The position numbers were made by a program, and so were the translations under genes. From contig JBOFZK010000012.1 of the NCBI GenBank assembly GCA_051655145.1, forward strand, positions 1 to 25,045: a stretch of 25,045 nt of DNA, given 5' to 3'. This DNA comes from UBA710 sp051655145 (lineage in GTDB: Bacteria; Bacillota_I; Bacilli_A; Mycoplasmatales; Metamycoplasmataceae). The first letter of the stretch is position 1, and the number at the start of each line of letters is the position of its first letter. A model generated the notes under the pieces. The model was not told where the DNA came from. It did not search any database and saw nothing but the letters and a program-made list of their open reading frames with translations. Positions 16,419-24,842 of the stretch are shown one piece after another.

Positions 16419-19178
16419 ATGAAATTTAATTTAATGAATGAAAAACTTTATTATTTAGCATTAGGGGATTCAATAACAGAATCATTAAATGTAGATTTTC
16501 AATATGGAATAGCCGGCTATTATGAAAAATCAGAAAAAAGAGCTCATGGAATTTCATATCCTTCATATTTAACTTCAATGTATCAAAAACTTGGTATTGT
16601 TGTTGAAAATTATGAAAACTTTGCTCTTTCTGGATCAAAAACTACAGATTGGTTATATTTTTTAGGAGAAAAAAATTATTCATATAAAACTTCTCAAGAA
16701 TATATTGAAAGTTACACTTCAAAAGTAAAAACATTAGTAGAAGGAACAAATAATAGAATTAAAAAGAACTTCAAAAACTTTGGTAAAGAAGATAAAACAG
16801 ATTTTGATTTTTTAAAAAAAGAAATTGCTAAAGCTAATTTTATAACAATGACAATCGGTGCTAACGATATTATAAAATATATTAAATCATCTAGTGTAAT
16901 GGATATTTTTTTAGGTACTACAGAAACTAAAATGTCTCTTGAAAATATTTCTTCAATAACTGTCGAAATAAAAAATAATATAAAAAAAATTATTTCAAAA
17001 ATTAAATTATTAAACAAAAACAATGTCGAAATTTATTTATTAGGATATTTAAAACCATTTAATAGAATAAATACAATTATTAGTAAAATGCCTAATGGTA
17101 AAATTCTTAATGAATTATGAGAAAAATTAAATAATCTTATTAAAGAAGCCGCTAAAGAATCGGGTGTTAATTATATTAACTTCTTTAATGAAGAAGAATG
17201 AAAAAAAGAAGCTAAAAGATTCACTAAATATAGTTATGATATTCATCCTACTATTATTGGTTATAAAAAAATAGCTCAACAAGTTTTTATTAAAACAACA
17301 ATGAATAATTCTTATTTTTCAGAAGCTAAAAATAATGAGAAAATTCAAGAACTTTTTCCAGATATCAATAAAGAATATTTCCTTAAAGATTATAAATGCT
17401 TTGAAAGCTATTTTAATTTCGGAACTAATGAAAAACAAATAGAAAAAATAGTAAATATTGCTAAAGGAAAAGAGAAAGATTTTTTATCTGAAAAAGATTC
17501 AAATTGAATTGAATATTTAAAATATTTTAATTCAAAACCAAATATATTTTTATACCTTTCAACTAATATTAATTTACTAGGAAAAGAAAGATTAGAAACA
17601 ACCATAAAAATTATTGTTGAGTTCTTTAAAACAAGATTAAAACAAGACATTCATTTAGTAGATAAATTTCTAAAAAAAGAATCAAATTTTAAAATTGTTT
17701 CTGAGATGATATGAAGCTCTGAATATATAAATTATTTCTTTGAAGAATTCCAAAAAAAAGTCGATGAAAAAGAGCAAAATTTAAACAATATTAAAGACTT
17801 TAATGACTTATTATTAATATTATTATCTGATGATAAATTATTATTTTTATTCTTTAAAAACATTTTAATTATTTTAGAAAAAAACAAGAAAATAATAGAT
17901 ATTTCAGAACTTAAAAAAACATTTTCTTTATTATTTAAAAAAATAATAAGCAACGAAGAAAGAAAAAAAGAATTTATAAAAATAATAAATATTAAAACAA
18001 ACGAATTTAATAATTATAATTCAGTAGTTTTTCCTGAAAAAATAAATGAAATATTAATAAATAATATGTTTTCTCCAAAATTAATTGATAATACTATTGA
18101 AAGTATGATTGATAGCTTTACTTCTTTAACAAAACAATCAAAAGAAATTAATGATTTTGAATCATTTTTTAAATACTTCTTTAATACACTTTTATTAGAT
18201 CTTAGAGCAAATAACTATATATTTAAAGTTATTGATAATAATAAAAAAGAAATTATTAAATTATTTTCTGAATATCTTATCTTATTTTGCGATATAGAAA
18301 ACACAAACGAAAATGATTTAATAATTATTGAAAAATTTATTGAAAAAATAGTAGACAAAATTATTAAGACAAATAAACTAGATTTAATTTTAATTAATAT
18401 ATTTTCGTTCTTTAAATTTAAAAAAATATATGAGTCAAATTTAGCAGATTTTATTTTTGTTTTAACACCAACAGAACTTAATAAAATTGCATTATCTCTT
18501 ATTTCACTAAAACTTAATGATGAAGAAGAAAAATCACTTTGTTTATTTTTAGATCTTCTTTTTTCAAAATCAAATAAATCAAAAGGAATAATTTATCTTT
18601 TTATAAAAAATCTAAAACCACCGAATATTTTCATAAAAAATAAAGATAAATCAATTTCTATTTTAAGTATGAGTAGAGCAATGTTTAATAAATTTAATTC
18701 ATTAACTGGATTAATAAAATTTATATTTAATATTGTTTATAACCAAAAAATTAAAGCAGATAAAAAAAATACAATAGAAAATGAACTATATGATAGTTTA
18801 ATTTATAGAATAACTGCTTTAATTGCTTTTTCATCATATTCTGTTTTCCAAAAAAATAATAAAATAAATATATTTTGATATGGAAACGATGCTAAATTGA
18901 ATGTTTTCCCGTCTCTAATCTCAGTAATTCATTTCACACTAACAGAAGGTGGTAATAACCCTGTTAAAACAGAAATAATTAATAAAATTTTTAATGATCC
19001 TATCAAAAAAATCAAATCTATGCCATTAATTAATGAAAATAACTACAATCCAGACAATTTTTTATATATTTTGGCAACAAGTGATAAATATCCTAATTAT
19101 AAATTCAAAAAAAATAAAACAAAAACAGAAATAATAATAGATTCTATTATAGAAGGCAAGCCAATAAATAGAGTATAA
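16419..19178 (+). CDS. Large SGNH/GDSL-family hydrolase with long uncharacterised C-terminal extension
   Basis: One 919-residue frame, with internal TGA codons as Trp. Residues 1-290 are an SGNH esterase/lipase domain: block I LALGDSITES (Ser18), block III TIGANDI (147-151) and block V DIHPT with Asp274 and His276 completing the triad. Such enzymes cleave ester bonds in lipids or other acylated substrates. Residues about 290-919 form a mostly alpha-helical, Lys/Asn/Glu/Ile-rich region without membrane segments or recognisable domain. There is no signal peptide, so a cytoplasmic site is likely unless export is unconventional. Ordinary GDSL enzymes are 200-350 residues, so two thirds of this protein is unexplained. 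Its stop codon overlaps the promoter of the next gene. Confidence 0.88.
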
Positions 19179-19179
19179 T
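19174..19179 (+). promoter_or_regulatory. -10 box for the membrane/SAP-like protein gene
   Basis: TATAAT spanning the stop codon of the hydrolase gene, 15 bases before the ATG at 19195; a GGTGA purine run (19186-19190) could serve as a short ribosome binding site. Confidence 0.45.
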
Positions 19180-19194
19180 ATATTTGGTGATTTT

Positions 19195-20184
19195 ATGAAT
19201 TTTTTATTAAATATTAATGAGTATAAAGAAAAAACATCAAGCCAAATATTTGAGTCTGAAAAGAAGTTTAGACCTTTTTTTATAGCACTTTTTATTGCAT
19301 TATTATTTTTATTTGCGATGTATTTAACTTCATTAATTTTAACTATTATGAATTGAACTGATCCTAATTTTATTCAAGCATTTAAGGATAATTTAATTGC
19401 AAATGATCAAAATAATATCCTTACTCCATCAAGAATAGAAAATATAGTTCTTCAAACGCAATTAATACAAATATCTCAAGCTTCAATTTTATTATTAATA
19501 ATAACTACTTCATTAGTTCTTTTTGTTAAAAAATTATATGATTGTTATAAAGAAAAAACTTTTTCAAAACTTTCTATAATGGCTTCTATGGTTATTGGAT
19601 TGATAGGATTTTATGTAATTGTTAATTTATTAACTTCATTCTTTAACCCAAGATTATTTATTTCTTGAAGCACAATTGATACACTTAATATAATTGCATC
19701 AGGAAGTACAATTTTTATATGATTTTTCATATCAAGATATATAACTTTAATTAAAAAAATTTCTTTACGTGCAGAAATGTTAGCAAAAGCAAAAGAACAA
19801 CAATATGGACTTAATGAAATAATTCAACAAGTTAATACATTTCAAACAAATGAAAATGGGGAAAAATCTGAAGAAAATGTTGATTATGAAGCTAATGTTG
19901 GAAATAATGAGAATAAGGAAATTATTATTGAACAAAAATATGAATCAAATCCTAATGCATTAAAATTAAAAAATTTAAATAAAACTCAATTAACACAAAT
20001 AGCTAATAAATTATCTATTTCAGGAATTGATTTAATGACAAAAGAAGAATTAATTTATCACATTTCTATTGTAACTAATGATGAAAATAAACCTAAAAAA
20101 TCAACAACAAAATCAGTAAAAACAGCAAGTAAAAAACCTTCTTCAAAAACAAAATCTAAAAATAATGAAGAAGAACAAATATAG
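19195..20184 (+). CDS. Four-helix membrane protein with SAP/Rho-N-like segment and lysine-rich tail
   Basis: A 329-residue protein of unknown function. Four hydrophobic segments lie at about residues 27-52, 93-113, 125-147 and 160-180. A cytoplasmic region follows: a helical stretch, a Glu/Asn-rich linker (220-250), a 40-residue segment at about 255-293 with the pattern LKNLNKTQLTQIA, LSISGI, KEELIYHIS, and finally a Lys/Ser/Thr tail (KPKKSTTKSVKTASKK...). The 255-293 pattern (leucine helix, short linker, lysine-started second helix) resembles SAP and Rho N-terminal domains, which bind DNA or RNA; this is inference by pattern. The basic tail resembles histone H1-like tails. It lies upstream of a DivIVA-like gene and recO on the same strand. 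Confidence 0.75.
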
Positions 20185-20196
20185 AAAAGATTTAAA

Positions 20197-20382
20197 ATGA
20201 AGGAAAAAATATTAATAAATAAAATTACTCAAAAAAAATTCTCTTCCATAATAAATGGTTATTCTCCTTCAGAAGTAGATAAGTTTTTAGATGAAATTTG
20301 TTTAGAAATAGAAGAATTAAATAATAAAAAATCTAATCCTAAAACAGATATATTAAATAAAGAAAAAAAGGATGAATTTTAA
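20197..20382 (+). CDS. Minimal DivIVA-domain protein, 61 residues
   Basis: Residues 6-40 (ILINKITQKKFSSIINGYS, then PSEVDKFLDEICLEIEEL) match the N-terminal DivIVA/GpsB motif, in which GYS..EVD.FLD is the hallmark of the membrane- and partner-binding crossed-loop region. Classical DivIVA proteins continue into a long coiled coil; here only about 20 charged residues follow, so the protein should be a short dimer at most. The gene starts 12 bases after the preceding stop codon and ends 3 bases before recO, so the three genes probably form one transcript. It may help localise a division or membrane complex in this wall-less cell. Confidence 0.8.
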   Translation: MKEKILINKITQKKFSSIINGYSPSEVDKFLDEICLEIEELNNKKSNPKTDILNKEKKDEF

Positions 20383-20385
20383 AAT

Positions 20386-21054
20386 TTGTTTATAGACAAA
20401 ATTGTTAATGGATTAATAATTGATAAAATAGAGGCTAATGTTCAAAACGGATTTTTATTAAAAGTTTTAACAGATGAAGGCCTTTTATTTATAAAAGCAA
20501 AAGGAATTAAAAAACCAGAATCTAAAAATAGAATATCAACAGAAATAGGAGTATTTTCTGAATTAGAAATTTTAGTTTCAAACAATACTTATCTTCTAAA
20601 AAGAGCAACATCATTAAATGACTATTTAATAAAAATTAGAACAAATTCTATAATTTATAAAAAAATCATTGAAATATTTTCTCTTATAAATGAAAAAAAC
20701 AATAATTTTCTTAATTGATTTAAAGTTGTAATGCAAGAAATAAATAATTTTGAAGATGAAATACAATTTATTCAAACATATTTAGTATCTAAAATTTTAG
20801 AAGATAAGGGCATTCAATTGTTATTTGATAAATGTGTCTTTTGTAAATCAAATCAAAAATTATCATTTTTTTCATTCGCTGATGGTGGAATGCTTTGTTT
20901 TGATCATGCCAATAATAAAAAAACAAATTTAAAAGAATTAAAAACATTTTATTTTTTATCAAAAGATTATCAAGAATTTTTTTCTTTAGGAGACTATCAA
21001 GTATCTCAAATTGTTTTTTCAAAATTAAAAAACTTTATTATACAAAATAGCTAA
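20386..21054 (+). CDS. recO: DNA repair protein RecO, TTG start
   Basis: A 222-residue protein that loads RecA with RecR. The N-terminus (IVNGLIIDKIEANVQNGFLL.VLTDEGLLFIKAKG) is the RecO OB-fold. The C-terminal helical domain carries a zinc-site pattern with C150-V-F-C153 and C171-F-D-H174. The first usable in-frame start is TTG at 20386, because the next ATG (20731) would remove half the protein; AAGGATG about 12 bases upstream supports it. A TGA at about residue 111 is Trp. It is shorter than typical RecO (about 240-255) but all parts are present. Third gene of the 19195-21054 cluster. Confidence 0.88.
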
Positions 21055-21068
21055 GGTCAAAGATGAAA

Positions 21069-21142
21069 TGGCAAGGGCTAGAGGAATCGAACCCCCACAA
21101 GCAGGTTTGGAATCTGCGGTACTACCGTTATACTAAGCCCTT
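21069..21142 (-). tRNA. tRNA-Trp(CCA)
   Basis: A 74-base tRNA with encoded CCA. Acceptor AAGGGCT/AGCCCTT, D-stem GTAT/GTAC, anticodon stem GCAGA/CCTGC with an A-C pair next to the loop, loop TTCCAAA giving anticodon CCA (codon UGG), T-stem GGGGG/CCTCT. Most tryptophans in this window are UGA, so a separate tRNA-Trp(UCA) must exist elsewhere; this gene would be the dedicated UGG reader. A Gly(UCC) reading would need a loop shifted by one base and fits the stem less well. Confidence 0.88.
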
Positions 21143-21172
21143 AGTAAAATTATAAAATAATTTAAAATATTT

Positions 21173-21178
21173 TATAAT
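21173..21178 (+). promoter_or_regulatory. -10 box for the RNA methyltransferase gene
   Basis: TATAAT ending 10 bases before the ATG at 21189, with no ribosome binding site; near-leaderless layout. Confidence 0.55.
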
Positions 21179-21188
21179 GTAATGACTA

Positions 21189-22283
21189 ATGAAAAAAGAA
21201 ACTTTAATAATTGAAAAATATAATCATAATGGAGAAGGGATAGCTTTCTTAAACAAAAAGCCAGTTTATATTTTTGGTTCTATAGTTGGAGAAACAATTG
21301 AAGTAGATATTATTGAAGAAAAAAATACCTACTTTATTGGAAAAATTAATACAATAATTCACAAATCTCCAAACAGAAGAGAAGAGATTTTTGAAGACCA
21401 AGAATTAATTGGTGGATATGAATTAATTCATATGAACCAAAAAGAACAAATTGATTTTAAAATAAATAAAATAAAAGAAGCTTTTAAACAAAATGCTAAT
21501 TTTATTCTTCCTAATGTAGAAAAATATATTCCTAAACAAGAGTTTTATTATAGAAATAAAATTATTCTTCATGATGGTTATTTTTATTCTAAAAAAACAA
21601 ATGAAAAAATAGAAATAAAAGATTTTAAATTATCAAAAATCAAACCAGAAACTTCTTTAAAAGGTGAAGTTATTATTAGAGAAATAGATAATAAAAAAAT
21701 TGAAGGAAAAATAGGAGAAAAAAAGTTCCACTTTATACAATTTAATGATTTTAAAATTAGACTATCTATTTCTTCTTTTTTTCAAGTAAATGATGAAGTT
21801 TCAAATGAGATTTATAAAGATATTTTATCTGAAGTAAAAAATGAAAAAATAATTTTTGATTTATATTCTGGAATTGGAATTCTTGCTCTTTTAGTATCTT
21901 CAAAATCTGAAAAAGTATATTCTATTGAAAATAGTAATTTCTCACATGAAGATGCAAAATGAAACATTAAAAATAATGATATTAAAAATATTACAATAGT
22001 TAAACAAGATGTTATGCATTTTTTATTAGAAACTGATATAAAAGCAAATATAGTTATTTTAGATCCAACAAGAAGTGGGCTTAATAAAAAAATATGTAAA
22101 CTTATAAATGAAAAAATTAAACCTGAAAAAATAATTTATTTATCATGCAACGTTTCAACTCAAGCAAGAGACTTTAGTTATTTCAAAGATTTTTATGAAA
22201 TGTCGAAAATAAAAATGTTTGATATGTTTCCTCAAACAAACCACTTAGAAAATTTAATTATATTAAAAAGAAAAACAAACTAA
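21189..22283 (+). CDS. TrmA/RlmD-family RNA m5U methyltransferase without Fe-S cysteines
   Basis: A 364-residue class I SAM-dependent enzyme that should methylate C5 of a uridine in rRNA or tRNA. An N-terminal TRAM-like part (residues 1-60, EKYNHNGEGIAFLNKKPVYIFG..VGE) is followed by a central domain and the catalytic domain: DLYSGIGILALL (SAM motif I), ILDPTRSGL, and LSCNVSTQARDF with the catalytic nucleophile C320. RlmD-type proteins usually have C-x5-C-GG-C before LQH; here the region reads ELIGGYELIHM, so the Fe-S cluster is lost. Known mollicute relatives include both rRNA- and tRNA-directed members, and one acts with folate instead of SAM, so the target and methyl donor are open. Its last 4 bases overlap the convergent DUF2779 gene. 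Confidence 0.88.
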
Positions 22284-24013
22284 AGTTTTATATTTCCATT
22301 ATAAATTTCTTTTATAAAAAAATAAACCATAAGCATTGCCTTAACATCATTTTCACAATATATCTTTAAGTCTTTCTGAATAGTTTTTCACTCTTCATCA
22401 CCTATAACACCTAAATAACGGTTTATAGCTGTTTCCATAGCCATTAAACCATTTTGTATTTCCAAACTACTATATGGCGATATTAGTACTTCTAATTGAT
22501 ATTTATTTTGTGTAATAAATTTCTCTACTTTTTTAATAGAAGAAAAACCATATAGTTCTCAAAGAAAAATAGGAGATGAATTTTTTGCACTTGAAACATT
22601 AAAGTTATCAAGCAAATCAATTGTCATTTCTTCATTAGTTATAAAATCTATTTTTTCTATATACTCATTTACTTTTTCAGTAAAACCCAAAGTCTTAATT
22701 AAAACATGTTTCATATCTTTTAGTTTGGAATGTTCATAACTCTTATTATAAACAACATAAAATGAAGCTTCTGGATCATAAATAGCATCAATTATTTTAT
22801 AGAAATCTTCTATAGAAATATACTTCGGATCAATAACTATATTTTCACATTCATTAATTATCTTTTCATTATCTGTTTTTATAACTGAAACTTGATTAAT
22901 TAGTTGTTGATATGGTTTAGTATTTAACATAATTGGAAAAGGCAAAGAAAAACCTTCAAAATCATATCAAACAACTTTACTATTTTTTATTTTTTCTATA
23001 ACTTCATTAATTACTTCATTATTAATAAAATTTTTTTCCTCAAATATATATTTTGTTACAATATTTTCTTTCATTAAATTATTAAAATCATTCTCATCTT
23101 TATAAACGGTTAAAAGCTTTTTAGCATTAATTAATTTACCGCTTAAATCAGGAAGTTGAGGATAAAACTTTTTTAATAATTCTTTTAATTTAGGGTTTCT
23201 ACCAAAGCATGTATTATCCTCACTTAAATCATCTTTTAAAGAAATATTTTTTGATTCTTTAATATTTTTTAAGTAAGTATCAAAATCCTTAAGAAAAATT
23301 TCTTTATTAATTATTCCTGATCTAATTTTTTCAATTATTGTATCTTTTTCCTTTTGTCCTAAAACCGCTTCTTGTCTTAAGTGAACATCATCATATTTAT
23401 CTTTTGGCTTTCTAGAATTTTTAGTAGTATTTGCTTTATTTGTTTCATCAAAAGTTAATTCAATTGAATCTTCTCAATTTTTTTCTTCAATTGTAAAAAT
23501 AGTTATCTCTTCTATTTTTAAATTATTTTTTTCAGCAACTGAAAAATCAAAAAAACATTTTATATAATCATTTAATTTTGTTGATACTCCAATCTTAAAG
23601 ATTGATAATTTTTTTTGATTTTTATCATAAAGAAAAGGACGAGCAATCGCATCATCATATTCAAAAACAGGGAATAATATCGCATCATAATCATTTATAT
23701 TTTCTATAAATAATTTTGTTTGATTAATTTTTTGCTCATTAGTTTTACCTGTAACAAAAAAAAGCTTTTGATTTTCGTATTTTTTAATTATAAAATTTTG
23801 AACTTTTTCCTTAACAATTTCAAAACCCTTTTTAGTTATTTTTACAAAATTATTTTCATCATCTTCATCATCTTCAACAGAAATATCTCAGTATATTCCA
23901 GAATCTTCATCATCTTCATCAATAATATTTTTTTGATCTAAAGAATTTCAAACAAAATAAGGTTGAGAAATTAAAAAATTTTTTAAATGTTTTTCTGTAA
24001 TCTTATTACTCAT
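22280..24013 (-). CDS. DUF2779-type protein with DEDD exonuclease-like domain
   Basis: A 577-residue soluble protein. The C-terminal part looks like an RNase H-fold 3'-5' exonuclease of the DnaQ/DEDD kind: motif I WYDFEGFS (D351, E353), motif II YNKSYEHSKL (422-431) and motif III YCENDVKAML (D556). This matches my memory of DUF2779 proteins. The N-terminal half begins like Cas4-like PD-(D/E)XK proteins (TEKHLKNFLISQPYFVWNS), but the expected E-x-K is degenerate (SIFKIGVST around K140), so that domain may not cut. Two strongly acidic runs sit at about residues 31-37 and 47-53. It starts inside the end of the nuclease gene upstream (8-base overlap) and is probably made with it. Role unknown. 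Confidence 0.75.
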
Positions 24014-24842
24014 AATCTAACTTTAATTTCCCTTCATTTTTTCATTTATTTAAAAGTAACTTATATTCATCTTCATCTTTACATTTTAAATATTCAATTA
24101 AATCATGATCCTTAACAATGTCAAATTGAGGGGATTCACCTTTTTGGGTGTAATAAATATATCAATCTTTAACTTTTTTAATATCATCTTTTGCTACTTC
24201 ATCATCAAATTTAAATTTATAATTTTTTAGATATCTTTTTTCAATTGGAAAGTTTTCTGGTTCTAAATAATCTTCTTCTTTTAAAAATGTTGCTACTATT
24301 CAAAACTCTTTAACATCCATTAAATATGCATATAATTGTGCTTGCTTTAAATATGAGGCAGGAACACCAAAAGAATCTCAATTTTTATAGTTTTTTTCCC
24401 CCGTTGTTTTTATTTCTATAATAATTCCTCTATCTTTTATAAAACCATCGGGAATACCACCTATTATTTCGTCTTTATCACTAAAATAATCATAGTTATA
24501 TTCTTTAACATCATAAGTTTCCACGTCTAAAGAAAATTTTTTTCTTAAAACATCAATTACCTTAGGTTCAATAGCTATACCTGCATCAACATATTTTCGA
24601 TCTAAAACAGGTAAACCAAGTCATGAAAAATTTGCAAAAGCTGAAAAAGCAGATTTATATTCATCAGTATTTAAAACATCTCCAATTGAAGAACCACCAA
24701 CTTTTTTAAAACCAAATTTACCTCACAATTTTTTTTCAAGAAGCTTTTTATGAAAATCTTTTTCTAAAATTATTTTTTTATTTTCCAAATCAAGAAAATA
24801 TTCTTTACCATTATAAAAATGTCTCTTTGCAAGGCTTGCCAT
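24006..24842 (-). CDS. PD-(D/E)XK nuclease, YqaJ/lambda-exonuclease-like (MAGa7180-like)
   Basis: A 278-residue soluble protein. It has the YqaJ-type arrangement: VGGSSIGDVL (residues 48-57), AGIAIEPKVIDVL with E92, PDG (D132) and IIEIKTT (E143, K145) forming the PD-(D/E)XK core, and YLKQAQLYAYL with Q167/Y171 after it. All catalytic positions are present, so it should be an active DNA nuclease related to phage recombination exonucleases. I recall a mycoplasma family named after M. agalactiae MAGa7180 that looks the same. AAGGAA precedes the ATG at a good distance. It is the first gene of a two-gene unit with the DUF2779-type protein. No recombinase (RecT) or other phage gene is nearby. Confidence 0.8.

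Noticed and set aside
16426..17023. Minus-strand frames inside the GDSL hydrolase gene
   Set aside because: They are antisense shadows of AT-rich coding sequence; the plus frame contains the GDS, GAND and DIHP catalytic blocks.
21069..21142. tRNA-Gly(UCC)
   Set aside because: It requires shifting the anticodon loop by one base. With a 5-bp stem GCAGA/CCTGC the loop is TTCCAAA, giving CCA.
455..24842. Many apparent premature TGA stops, which would suggest widespread pseudogenes or frameshifts
   Set aside because: All are in frame within conserved proteins and fall where Trp fits (for example GGLWEDQ in nadE, GNFWRG in pyrH, GRWGN in lgt). They are explained by genetic code 4.
22280..24842. 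CRISPR adaptation module based on the Cas4-like start of the DUF2779 protein
   Set aside because: There is no repeat-spacer array and no Cas1, Cas2 or effector gene in the window; resemblance to Cas4 is only at fold level.
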